Below, piece by piece: positions 23,204 through 31,794 of a stretch of 37,256 bases of DNA. Made by a program: the position numbers and the translations under genes. Location of the stretch: NCBI GenBank assembly GCA_938041635.1, contig CALIAD010000084.1, positions 1 to 37,256 on the forward strand, read 5' to 3'. The notes below the pieces were generated by a model. That model did not search any database. It was given only the letters and a program-made list of their open reading frames with translations, and was not told the origin of the DNA. The stretch comes from an uncultured Atopobium sp. Its GTDB lineage: Bacteria; Actinomycetota; Coriobacteriia; Coriobacteriales; Atopobiaceae. How positions within the stretch are numbered: position 1 is the stretch's first letter; each line of letters begins with the position of its first letter.

Positions 23204-24616
23204 ATGTATGTACAGAACTTAACGGATTTAGCTGGCTGGTTCCTTGCAACAACTAATTCCTGGTCTGGGCATTTTGTTGAACTACACGATTTTTGCGACT
23301 ACATCGACAACAACGTAAGCTTATTCGACACGCCGTTTGATATACCTCATTATCAAATTCCTGGAGTACTTGAAAAATTTGCTTGTTTATTTAAGTCCGA
23401 AATACGCGAACAAGAGAATGCTTATAGCTATCAAAAAATTCTTGATAGCTATGGCATAGATATTACAGACGATGCTGAATTACTTTCTAGTATTAACGAG
23501 CATGTTTTAAACAAAGAATGCATCTATGCAATCATCACCAAATGCATTACCGAAGATCCTAAAGGAGTTGGACTTCTCTATACCGCAGCAGAAAGTTCAC
23601 TTCTTGATAGATGCCTATTCAAATTGGATGATATCAAGAAAATGTTTAGACCAAACTATAACTTTGGACGTAGAGAAAAGAAGACTACTCCGAGCACAGA
23701 AGGAGATTACTGGGATTATGTAAAAACAAATAAACTCCCAGAATGGATTTGGTGTCTGGTTGGTAACGTAATTGACGAACATCCTTTTGGAGAAGATCAT
23801 ACCGTTGTTCATGGGACGCGACATTTTTCTCCTGGAACAAAGGTTTATTGTCTTCCAGTTCAATGGGGCGATGGATACGAAAAAATCGCTGTACTAGGCA
23901 AGCATAGAGGTTCACGAGGGCTCATTAGAATTGTAATGAGTAGAGAGTTGATTCATAACTTTAGGTGCCAAAAGGTTTTTTCACCATATGTTATTAAGCG
24001 CATGTATGTACGCAATAACCACGGCAGGAACTTTGAGGGTTGGGGGCAATCTGAAGCGGAACATGAAACCATTTTGTCACTACTTCCATGGCTTAATACA
24101 ACCCCCGAAGAAGAAAAACAAAGAACACTGCTACTTAATAGTTCGCAACTGTCATTCTTGATACATGTTGGCGATACGCCAAACCAGAAAATTCGTTTGA
24201 GGATTGAACGACACAGTCGCAGAGATGGTTGTTATGGTGCAGGGTGGTATGGATTCTATAAAATTGGCGAGAAACCAGAACAGTCTATTGGTCTCCTTGA
24301 TTGGTATGGATACTGGCCAGATGATGTGTCCTACAAAGAATGTAGGTCAAACTACAAACCATCATGTGAACTATTAGGTGGATTTTTAGATGCCGGAATT
24401 CTTAACTGGGAGAATACCTATGAGTCTATTCCTACTAATGGTAGACCTCCATTTACGTGGGAATTTGAGGCGGTTTTAGAGCACGGTAGTCTATCGAATG
24501 CTGGACATAATGCATACCCAGAGAACTTTCCATCAGTTATGAGGCTTCTGACAGCATGGGGTTTTCCAAAGATTTGGAATTCAACCAGCAATGCACCTGA
24601 TGCATTTCTTGATTGA
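23204..24616 (+). CDS. Unknown 470-aa protein, copy 1
   Basis: I do not recognise the family. There is no signal peptide or clear membrane helix, so it is probably cytoplasmic. The first ~150 residues are helical and acidic. The middle (about 190-285) has a compact, conserved-looking block: VVHGTRHFSPGTKVYCLPVQ, then WGDGYEKIAVLGKHRGSRG and VMSRELIHNFRCQKVFSPYV. The last third is rich in Trp, Tyr and Gly (YGAGWYGFYKIGEK, GLLDWYGYWPDD) and looks beta-rich. The ATG at 23,204 follows TTGGGAGACGTCT. A bare promoter region with a transposon-end-like motif precedes it. Its AT-rich composition and its presence in a duplicated island fit an accessory role. It may bind a carbohydrate or nucleic acid, but that is a guess. 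Confidence 0.7.
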   Translation: MYVQNLTDLAGWFLATTNSWSGHFVELHDFCDYIDNNVSLFDTPFDIPHYQIPGVLEKFACLFKSEIREQENAYSYQKILDSYGIDITDDAELLSSINEHVLNKECIYAIITKCITEDPKGVGLLYTAAESSLLDRCLFKLDDIKKMFRPNYNFGRREKKTTPSTEGDYWDYVKTNKLPEWIWCLVGNVIDEHPFGEDHTVVHGTRHFSPGTKVYCLPVQWGDGYEKIAVLGKHRGSRGLIRIVMSRELIHNFRCQKVFSPYVIKRMYVRNNHGRNFEGWGQSEAEHETILSLLPWLNTTPEEEKQRTLLLNSSQLSFLIHVGDTPNQKIRLRIERHSRRDGCYGAGWYGFYKIGEKPEQSIGLLDWYGYWPDDVSYKECRSNYKPSCELLGGFLDAGILNWENTYESIPTNGRPPFTWEFEAVLEHGSLSNAGHNAYPENFPSVMRLLTAWGFPKIWNSTSNAPDAFLD

Positions 24617-24771
24617 TAAGAGAAATGAAATAAATCTCAAGCTTCCTCTCGGACGTCCCTCGCAGCTCCATCTCTACCGTTCGCGGAAAATGTCAACTTT
24701 GGTGAACAAACAGCAAATCCGTGTGCCCGGTAGGGATATAATCGCAGGTGAACAACAGATGGAGGATTGCC

Positions 24772-25539
24772 ATGAAGATGCACCTCATTGAGCCCGACGC
24801 TTACGCTGAGACCACACCTACCGTATTGCTAATTCATCCCATGCTCTCGTCTGCAGAGGGAATGAAAACAGTTCTTGTGAATAACATGGGTGATGACCTG
24901 CGCTATCTAGTCCCAGATCTTGCTGCCCACGGAGAAGAAGATGCAACGGAATATGTCTCAGTGTCCCAAGAAGCTGCGCAGATTCATGACTGGCTGCTGG
25001 AGCACGACATAACCCATCTCTCCCTTGGCTTTGGCGCGTCCCTTGGCGGCGTGGTTCTGTCTGAACTCCTCAAGTTCCCCGATTTAGTCTTTGACCATCT
25101 CTTCTTTGAGGGAACAAGCTTCTGGACGGGTGGATTCCTGGCCTCAACGATGGAATTTGTGCTCAAGAAAGTATTTCTTGCCAAGCATCGCAAAGCCATC
25201 GCAGACCCCAAGCTATCCGTGCAAAAGATGGAACAACTTTACGGAAAAATTGCAGCTAAACCTATGTCAGAGCATTTTATTGCGATGAGCGATCAAAGCA
25301 TCCAGAACATCATTCACGACTGCAGCAACGTTGACCTCCCCGCCCTTAGCCCCGATGTACAACGTCGTTGCATCTTCACGTATGGCGAGAAGGACTTTGA
25401 CTTGAAACGCGCGAGGCAGGTTCTGCCTAAGGTGTATCCCGAGGCTACGCTTACCATCTGGAAAGGCTATGATCACTGTGAGCGTATGACCAGCGACTCA
25501 GCTGCGTACGGCCAGATGCTCAGAGAGCTTGTGGTTTAG
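24772..25539 (+). CDS. Alpha/beta hydrolase, copy 1
   Basis: This 255-aa protein has an alpha/beta-hydrolase fold. The start TVLLIHPMLSSAEGM gives the oxyanion-hole strand. GFGASLGG (about 93-100) is the nucleophile elbow with Ser in G-A-S-L-G. FTYGEKDFD (about 202-210) would supply the acid, and GYDHCERM (about 233-240) the histidine. No signal peptide is present, so it is cytoplasmic. The substrate is unknown. The ATG at 24,772 follows GATGGAGGATTGCC; an in-frame GTG 24 bp upstream would place the ribosome-binding site inside the gene. TATAAT (24736-24741) just upstream is a likely -10 box. Up to about Leu92 it is identical to copy 2; beyond that the two have diverged by scattered substitutions. 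Confidence 0.82.
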   Translation: MKMHLIEPDAYAETTPTVLLIHPMLSSAEGMKTVLVNNMGDDLRYLVPDLAAHGEEDATEYVSVSQEAAQIHDWLLEHDITHLSLGFGASLGGVVLSELLKFPDLVFDHLFFEGTSFWTGGFLASTMEFVLKKVFLAKHRKAIADPKLSVQKMEQLYGKIAAKPMSEHFIAMSDQSIQNIIHDCSNVDLPALSPDVQRRCIFTYGEKDFDLKRARQVLPKVYPEATLTIWKGYDHCERMTSDSAAYGQMLRELVV

Positions 25540-25674
25540 AGAGCAAAACTTGTAACGGATGCTTCCAATCTGAATGTTCTCTTGAAAACATTAAAATTAT
25601 CAAGATTGTTTCTGTATAAAAGTACTTATAAACAGCTGTGCTAATTCAATATTGCACAACTTACATCAGACATC

Positions 25675-26055
25675 CTAAATCTCTAGATTTGTGTATCTAC
25701 AAGAGGCCTTTTTGATTTTTTCAATTGCTCTTTTTGATGTTGACTGTTTTATTAAACCTTCTTTTGCATACGCTACTATCGAACACTTATGCTGATCTAT
25801 AAGTGCAATAACTATTGCTTCATTTGCGTCAAATATACCTGCTTTGATTGCAGCTATATAAATACTCTTGTCCAAATCTTCTTTTAAAATAATTCCAGTC
25901 TCACTAAATACATCCCTAATTGCATTCAACGCATTAATATTCTTTGGAAACACAATTTCAGCGGCATCTTTACTATCCATGTCGTCAATTTTTATTCCAA
26001 GCGGTACGCTATATTCTTCAATGACAAGATTTAGCTTATCCACATCGCTTTTCAT
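25675..26055 (-). CDS. Small protein coupled to the PARG-fusion gene
   Basis: I do not recognise this 126-aa protein. It is soluble, acidic in the N-terminal half (VIEEYSVPLGIKIDDMDSKDA) and basic at the end (KQSTSKRAIEKIKKASCRYT). Its start codon overlaps the stop of the large upstream gene in ATGA (26052-26055), so translation is coupled and the products probably work together. Immunity protein, antitoxin or regulatory subunit are the obvious readings; none is proven. The 135 bp after it, up to the hydrolase, contain nothing notable. Confidence 0.7.
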   Translation of the reverse strand: MKSDVDKLNLVIEEYSVPLGIKIDDMDSKDAAEIVFPKNINALNAIRDVFSETGIILKEDLDKSIYIAAIKAGIFDANEAIVIALIDQHKCSIVAYAKEGLIKQSTSKRAIEKIKKASCRYTNLEI

Positions 26056-28883
26056 TCTTGCCCTTCTTCCTCATTTTTTATAACTTCTGAAAGTATCAGC
26101 TCAGTTTCAGTCATTATGTCACCAGCCTCAGGAAAAGCTATCTTTTCTCTATTGGATTCAATTTTTTTAACAGTTGGTGCAATAAACTCATCGGCAAACC
26201 TCTCACGATCTTCTTTAGAAAACATTTCTTTAAGTGTGTTCCCGTCAAGTCTTATTGAAATGTCATCTAAAAGTTTCTCAGTTTCATCCTTATTAAGTAA
26301 ATGCTCTATAACTAATTTATTAAATTGTTTCTCCAATATTGCGGTCATTTGAATAGCATCATCTTCAACAAATTGATTTGCTACAGCATTTGCCGCTTGC
26401 TCAACAGCACATGAAGCTGCTACAGCCCCAATAAATGAACCTACTGCGGTACCAACCCCCGGAACAATCAGGGTGCCGGCAGTCGCTCCAATCACCATTC
26501 CGCCAAATCCACCAGCCAGACCTGCACCAGTAGATATTAAATTTTTAAAAAGCTGCTGAGCTGAAATACGTCTCCTAAACATATCTACTGCGTTAAATGC
26601 AAAAATTGCTGCAATAGTTACAGTGGATGTAATAACATTTCCTCTAAGAATTTTTGCAGCACTTTTTTTGGCCGCTGCTCCAGCTATATTGCTTCCAGAT
26701 CTATATGCATTCGCAATTATTGCAGAGACTTTAGGTCCCAATCTCCCTACAATAGCTTCAGTGCTACCGACCATAAGAGAATTCAAACCAGCCTTCGATA
26801 GCTGGCTCGCAGCAACAGATACGATAAATGCTATTCCTCCCATTTTCAATCCATCTATCGTTGCGCGTTTTAGGGCCATAGAATAACTTTCTCCTGACCA
26901 AAGCGATAACGCAAAAGTAATTATCGCAGTTACTCCGAAGGCAGTTTGTGCAACAACTACTCCATTTTTTGCATCATATTTGAGTGATTCTATGTTTCCA
27001 GCTTTTGCAATGTTTATAGCCTGTTTATACGTATAATTTCCAGGTTTCACAATCTCTGTTGCAGAATCAGGATCCTTCACACCTGGAACTTCATTATCAA
27101 GAATCCTTTTGCGCATTGCGGTAATCGCTTCTTCATACTTATCAGAAGGAACTTCAATGACCATGGGGTTGCCCTGTGCATCAAAATACCTAAATTCATT
27201 ATTCTCAAAACATGCACTAATACATTCGCCTCCAGTCTTGTAATACTTACTTTGAATATCTACTGGGGTTCCATCTTTTTTATAGACACGCCTATCTGCT
27301 CCATTTTTTGCGTTGTCGCCTCCAATAACTTTTCCTTTTTTGCCGTGCCAGTTGTCATATTGATTATTTGCTTGTTCAGCTGCAAAACCATGTCCCTGAG
27401 GTGTGTGGAAAATTTCTTCATCCGCAACTCTATTGACAATTTGCCTATTTCCCCAAACAATACCTGAATAAATGACGTCATTGCTCTTTTGTTTGAAATT
27501 TGGAATTTTCGCATCAAATGCAACATAGGCATTTCGAAGACAGATCATCTCGTTAAGAAGTTCTGCTAAACCAACTTCGTTGAACCTAATGCTTGAAAAA
27601 GTAATTCTTGTTTCATCTTTCATTGTCAACGAAAGCTTCGTGTTGTCACTTGAATCAATAGAGGCAACCTCGTCGTACCAGATTTTTTTGGGAGGATGAG
27701 GAAAGTCAGACAGATACATTTTTGAGCGAGTAAATAAAGCACCAGAAGATCCGTCACTTAAAATGGAGTCATCAATAAGTCCTACAAATCCATCCTGGTC
27801 ATATCCAATCGCATACGATGAAATTGCTTTCCTGAGTAAGTGCTCTGGAACAGTTCGAGCGGAATAATACTCAACGTGTTTGCCTGATACAACTGGAGCA
27901 AATTTCTCAAAGCATTTAATTCGCATTCTGTGAAGTGAATCTATGGCTTCTTCCTCATTGGCTCTAGAGATAACATCCTCATTATCTTCTAATGATTTAT
28001 CACTATTTTGATTTGTATTAAACGGTTCAAATCTATCCTTAAAAGAAAAATAATTGAACTGATCATGTGATTTATCTAAAACAGCAAAACAAACATATCT
28101 AAAAAGAGAATCGCATTCTAGGTCCTTAAATAATCCATCAGCTGATGGTACTCGAATCTCTTTAAAAACTTCAAAAAATGCTCTGGAAACTAACTGAGCA
28201 TCATTTCCAAATGCTCCACATCCCCATGCACCAAGGACTAGATTTTCATACCCCTCATTAATAGCAATATCAAGCATGCCCGTGATTCTGGTTTTGAACG
28301 TATCATATATTTCTTCTTTTTTTACTCCCGCTAGTCCAGGGGCATAAGGAGCAGCCATAGTTAAAACCGCTACTTCTAGTGGCTTATCCAAATAACTTCC
28401 ATTATGATTTCTAAATACTTCAACATGCGGGCTAAGAATGGCTGCATCAGTAAAGATATTCTCTTTACCCTTTTTATTCTCTTCATAAAACTTAGACGCT
28501 TCTTCAGATGTCAACGATTTATAAAGAGTGGATCTTCTGCATAGGTCTTCTTCTTGAGCATTAGCGCCATTTAATACTCCACCACCTGGGGTGTATGGAT
28601 TTGCAAAATTAAGTACCAAGATATTTTTAAGAACAGATGTATTCTTTGACTGCTTTTCACTTAATAATTTTGCAGCATCAAAAGAGTCGGTATTACTTAC
28701 AGTAAAAACAGTTCGTCTTCCCAAAGAAATAGGTACTTTTTTATTAGATTTGGAGCGAAGCTTTCTTACATTTTTCTCAGAAAAATAAACGGCAGTATTC
28801 TGATCTTCAGGTTTATAGAGAAATGGATATTCTCTTTTCTCTATAGTCTCGATAGTTTGCTCGAAGAATTCTATGTTGTCCAT
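26052..28883 (-). CDS. PARG-macrodomain fusion with putative nuclease-like and glycine-zipper membrane regions
   Basis: This 943-aa multidomain protein starts with a bacterial-type poly(ADP-ribose) glycohydrolase domain (PF10021/TIGR02452 type, about residues 5-285). The catalytic signature G100-G-G102 followed by Q110-E-E112 is intact, within NFANPYTPGGGVLNGANAQE. Such domains remove ADP-ribose from modified targets. Residues about 335-450 look like a PH-like domain (GFVGLIDDSILSDGSSGALF). Residues about 495-600 hold GHGFAAEQANNQYDNW, GGDNAKNGADRRV and then VDIQSKYY, whose Asp...Asp-x-Gln-x-Lys spacing could be a divergent PD-(D/E)XK nuclease. Residues about 645-835 are membrane-like, with a glycine-zipper stretch GAGLAGGFGGMVIGATAG. 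The ATG at 28,883 follows GAAGGGTAATTT. Very AT-rich. A toxin-like or anti-phage effector is my inference. Confidence 0.75.
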   Translation of the reverse strand: MDNIEFFEQTIETIEKREYPFLYKPEDQNTAVYFSEKNVRKLRSKSNKKVPISLGRRTVFTVSNTDSFDAAKLLSEKQSKNTSVLKNILVLNFANPYTPGGGVLNGANAQEEDLCRRSTLYKSLTSEEASKFYEENKKGKENIFTDAAILSPHVEVFRNHNGSYLDKPLEVAVLTMAAPYAPGLAGVKKEEIYDTFKTRITGMLDIAINEGYENLVLGAWGCGAFGNDAQLVSRAFFEVFKEIRVPSADGLFKDLECDSLFRYVCFAVLDKSHDQFNYFSFKDRFEPFNTNQNSDKSLEDNEDVISRANEEEAIDSLHRMRIKCFEKFAPVVSGKHVEYYSARTVPEHLLRKAISSYAIGYDQDGFVGLIDDSILSDGSSGALFTRSKMYLSDFPHPPKKIWYDEVASIDSSDNTKLSLTMKDETRITFSSIRFNEVGLAELLNEMICLRNAYVAFDAKIPNFKQKSNDVIYSGIVWGNRQIVNRVADEEIFHTPQGHGFAAEQANNQYDNWHGKKGKVIGGDNAKNGADRRVYKKDGTPVDIQSKYYKTGGECISACFENNEFRYFDAQGNPMVIEVPSDKYEEAITAMRKRILDNEVPGVKDPDSATEIVKPGNYTYKQAINIAKAGNIESLKYDAKNGVVVAQTAFGVTAIITFALSLWSGESYSMALKRATIDGLKMGGIAFIVSVAASQLSKAGLNSLMVGSTEAIVGRLGPKVSAIIANAYRSGSNIAGAAAKKSAAKILRGNVITSTVTIAAIFAFNAVDMFRRRISAQQLFKNLISTGAGLAGGFGGMVIGATAGTLIVPGVGTAVGSFIGAVAASCAVEQAANAVANQFVEDDAIQMTAILEKQFNKLVIEHLLNKDETEKLLDDISIRLDGNTLKEMFSKEDRERFADEFIAPTVKKIESNREKIAFPEAGDIMTETELILSEVIKNEEEGQE

Positions 28884-29240
28884 TAAATTACCCTTCAATT
28901 TTTCTAAAGAGCGTAAACTTTAATTTAATATTATCTACTGTTGAGTTTTAATGATAAATAGTTAGTTCAACTTTTATATCATTAGTAACATGTTCGATAA
29001 GTATAAACTTTCTTCAGAATCTCCTTTTTTATTCAGATACCATCCAAAATTTGAAACTTACATTCAAAAGGAAGAGTAAGTCCTAAACATAATTCAAGTG
29101 GGTGCTACAGTGGACAGTAAAAAGTCTATGTCGTTGCTAATGAACATGGTGATGAAAGGGCTCGCATTATTCAATTACCCAATTAAATTCGAAGGTATAT
29201 AATTCAATTAACAAGCAGTTCGTTCCTGATTGGAGTGAAT
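28884..29240. other. 357-bp divergent intergenic region with an IS-end-like motif
   Basis: No gene is visible. It must contain the promoter of the PARG-fusion operon (AT-rich, 28,890-28,980) and that of the DUF3784 gene. The motif AAGTGGGTGCTACAGTGGAC (29,096-29,115, continuing to 29,125) is a diverged copy of the 30-bp motif found in both large repeats. Confidence 0.4.
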
Positions 29241-29555
29241 ATGATGTTATATTCAGTTATATCGTGGTCTTTAACCGCAATTCTTGGCATTTGGTCTATT
29301 GTACTTCTATCTGGTCATGGTGCTATTTCAATTGCTGGATTTAACACAATGACTGAAGATGAAAAGAAAGCAATAGACGAGAAAAAGCTCTGTTTTGTAG
29401 CGGGTATTGGCACGCTTATAAGTGCGTTAGTACTCTTTTTCATGGCACTACTTGGTCCAAATATACCAAACACAACAGCAATCATTGCGGGCAGTATTAT
29501 TGCGATTGATGCGGTAGTAATGGTTTATATTGCAAACACAAAATGCAAAAAATAA
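29241..29555 (+). CDS. DUF3784-family small membrane protein
   Basis: This 104-aa protein has three hydrophobic segments (about 5-22, 52-71 and 76-97). Between the first two is the DUF3784 hallmark: LSGHGAISIAGFNTMTEDEKK, then DEKKLCFVAG. The family's function is unknown; it is common in Gram-positive accessory regions. The ATG at 29,241 is preceded by TTGGAG; a GTG two codons earlier and an ATG one codon later are alternatives. It lies alone between the PARG operon and the second large repeat. Confidence 0.75.
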   Translation: MMLYSVISWSLTAILGIWSIVLLSGHGAISIAGFNTMTEDEKKAIDEKKLCFVAGIGTLISALVLFFMALLGPNIPNTTAIIAGSIIAIDAVVMVYIANTKCKK

Positions 29556-29663
29556 TAAAAACCTGACGACAAAATACTTGAAGTTCTCATTACCTTTAGA
29601 CAATAGCTCTTGTCAAAACAAATCCAAAGCATCACCTCAAGCTATTCGTCTCTTTCGTCACTC

Positions 29664-30587
29664 TCAAGACAAAGTCTGATCACGCACGTACGCAAGTAGT
29701 CGTACAAGCACAACAATACAAAGTCCTGCTGCAAGCACCGTTTCAACAGTGGCCACTCCATCGAGCCATTGGAGGGGTTGACCGAGTTCAGCTAGGTATG
29801 CCGACGTCTGCGTACGCGCAATAACGCAAATTACAAAGGGAAAAGTAAACGCGGCGTGACTGGGAAAGAATGGTTTTGTAAGACACCTGATGCACCACAC
29901 AAAAGAAACCACATAAATAAGTGAAGCGATTGCCAGCATAACCAAAAGAAACGGTACAGACTTTGGCGTAATAGATTGAATATATTCTGCAATACAAAGG
30001 CTTGTTGGAGCTGCATAAATACAAGCGAGCGACTCAGCAGAATCAGGTACCGGTCCATATTTAACATACCGAATGCTCACAACTATAAAAAGCACCACAA
30101 GGCAGATAAACCCAAACCAAAATGCAAGCGTACCAACACTTGTTTCAAAGGTAAACGCCGGTGCCGTAACACTAGCAACAACAATGCCTACATACACAAT
30201 GAACCAGCTGGCGTGCACATTCTCCCAATCAAATTTTGCAATATAGCGAGAAGTAAAGAGGGCTATGCACAGGATGTGTAACGCAATTCCTGCAAACCAA
30301 AATAATTGTGCTACGTCACCAATATCGGCCTTCATATACACCGAAATCAGCATAACTGCCATCGGATATGTTGCGGCAACTGAAAGTCCAATCGGATTTG
30401 AAAGCTCTCGCAACACAACTTTTGTAGACACCATAAATTTGAGGGTATAGAGAGCTAAAAGAGCAATAGAGATAATGCCGCAGGCAAGATAAAAGCCTTC
30501 GAAAGAAGCCTTAAAAAGATTTCCAAGTGCCGCAAAACCTAATGCAACACCGCAAATAGCAACAGGAACTTTTTGGACATAGTTCAT
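29664..30587 (-). CDS. TDT-family transporter, copy 2
   Basis: This 307-aa second copy of the TDT-type membrane protein differs from copy 1 only in the C-terminal third. Examples are VIASIIY versus AIASLIY, the segment FVISAIACKQTSACLADLG versus FVICVIARTQTSAYLAELG, and an earlier stop after VRDQTLS. The differences are mostly conservative, so both copies look functional and under selection. Confidence 0.72.
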   Translation of the reverse strand: MNYVQKVPVAICGVALGFAALGNLFKASFEGFYLACGIISIALLALYTLKFMVSTKVVLRELSNPIGLSVAATYPMAVMLISVYMKADIGDVAQLFWFAGIALHILCIALFTSRYIAKFDWENVHASWFIVYVGIVVASVTAPAFTFETSVGTLAFWFGFICLVVLFIVVSIRYVKYGPVPDSAESLACIYAAPTSLCIAEYIQSITPKSVPFLLVMLAIASLIYVVSFVWCIRCLTKPFFPSHAAFTFPFVICVIARTQTSAYLAELGQPLQWLDGVATVETVLAAGLCIVVLVRLLAYVRDQTLS

Positions 30588-30740
30588 AAGGATTCTTCTA
30601 TCTGTTTAGGAAAATCTTTTCCAACTTGAACACTTATACGATAGTGTAGCTAAATAACCTCTTAAAGCTAAAATCCAATAAACCTCAACAACGACTTTCT
30701 GTCATAATAAGCATCGACGTTTTTTTAACAACAAACGTCC

Positions 30741-30881
30741 ACAAAGATAAAAACGCAACGTGTACTGGATAAAGTATGCTAGAACCGGTAGGTAGCCCGG
30801 TCGTCTCGTTATTACGAGATAAGTAACCTTCCCTCCTTGGGTTGTCCGTTCTTTGTGTAACCATATACAAGGAGGAATTTC
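30741..30881 (+). ncRNA. yjdF-type riboswitch leader, copy 2
   Basis: The leader is the same as in copy 1, including the CCTCCTTG (30832-30839) that can mask the ribosome-binding site CAAGGAGG (30868-30875). Confidence 0.6.
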
Positions 30882-31298
30882 ATGAATCGATCCAGCGTTA
30901 CGCTGACCGTTTTATTTGATGCTCCCTTTTGGGTTGGCATCTTTGAACGTGTAGACAACGATAAACTTACGGTAGCAAAAGTTACATTCGGTGCAGAACC
31001 AAAAGACTATGAAGTATATGACTTTATACTCAAGAATTTTTATCGACTTAAATTTAGTCCATCATTGATTATTGAAAATAACCGTACCTTTGAAAATCCC
31101 AAACGAAAACAACGTGCTGCGCGCAAACAGATGCAGAAAACGGGTATAGGCACCAAATCGCAACAGGCCCTACAGCTACAATCTGAAGCTAGAAAAATAA
31201 AACTCAAAAATTTCAACAAAGTGCAACAAGCAGCCCTAAAACAACATCAATTTGAGCTTAAGAAACAAAAACATAAAGAAAAGCATCGAGGCCATTAA
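30882..31298 (+). CDS. yjdF: YjdF-family protein (DUF2992), copy 2
   Basis: This 138-aa protein is identical to copy 1. It lies within the conversion tract, so both riboswitch and gene are present in two equal doses. No difference in start site or ribosome-binding site is visible. Confidence 0.85.
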   Translation: MNRSSVTLTVLFDAPFWVGIFERVDNDKLTVAKVTFGAEPKDYEVYDFILKNFYRLKFSPSLIIENNRTFENPKRKQRAARKQMQKTGIGTKSQQALQLQSEARKIKLKNFNKVQQAALKQHQFELKKQKHKEKHRGH

Positions 31299-31549
31299 TA
31301 GCTCTCTTTGTCTTCATGCTTATCAAGCTTCCCATTCTTTTCAAGCTTATTATCAAGCCACCAAATTGGAATTGGAAGAATTTCATCAATGGGTTGAGTA
31401 TTGTCCCAAATATCGATAAATTCCTTTGTTGCTCTATCGTATAAAAACTTGCAATAAACGCGATAATCAGGGGCTGAAAATTCTCCGCCGTAGAATCCGT
31501 CATCATACTCAATGTTATGAAAATAATAATTGATATAACATCCGCCCAT
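31295..31549 (-). CDS. Small unknown protein of 84 aa, copy 2
   Basis: Identical to the copy at 22,704-22,958. It converges on the second yjdF with a few bases of overlap. No function recognised. Confidence 0.6.
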   Translation of the reverse strand: MGGCYINYYFHNIEYDDGFYGGEFSAPDYRVYCKFLYDRATKEFIDIWDNTQPIDEILPIPIWWLDNKLEKNGKLDKHEDKESY

Positions 31550-31794
31550 TTTTACCTCACTTAGTAGCAAATGCTCTCCGAAAAAGCATTCCCTAATCCA
31601 TTTCCAAGTATGTGAAAAGAAAGATAAGGTCTACAGGCAATCTAAGTGGGTAATACACTGGACAGTTAAAAGTTCTCCTCCTATTAAACTTGCTGAAAGT
31701 TGAGTCACAGATTGGATTTAATGTGCACAGGTAGAAGACCGCATTAAGTAATTGTTGTTTTGACTCAAGTGAGTTCACTATTTGGGAGACGTCT

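Larger units (their letters stand above)
21050..25545. repeat. Direct repeat of ~4.5 kb, copy 1
   Basis: This segment carries TDT transporter, yjdF, the 84-aa unknown, the 470-aa unknown and the alpha/beta hydrolase. It recurs at 29,641-34,136 with a constant offset of 8,591 bp. Homology begins near CTCAAGCTA in the TDT 3' end and ends at the hydrolase stop (TTTAGAG). Mismatches are frequent before 21,342 and after 25,028; all translated products and the stretches I compared between those points are identical. Confidence 0.93.

Noticed and set aside
26116..27467. Several plus-strand frames inside the PARG-fusion gene
   Set aside because: They are antisense shadows rich in Ile/Phe/Ser, as expected opposite AT-rich coding DNA.
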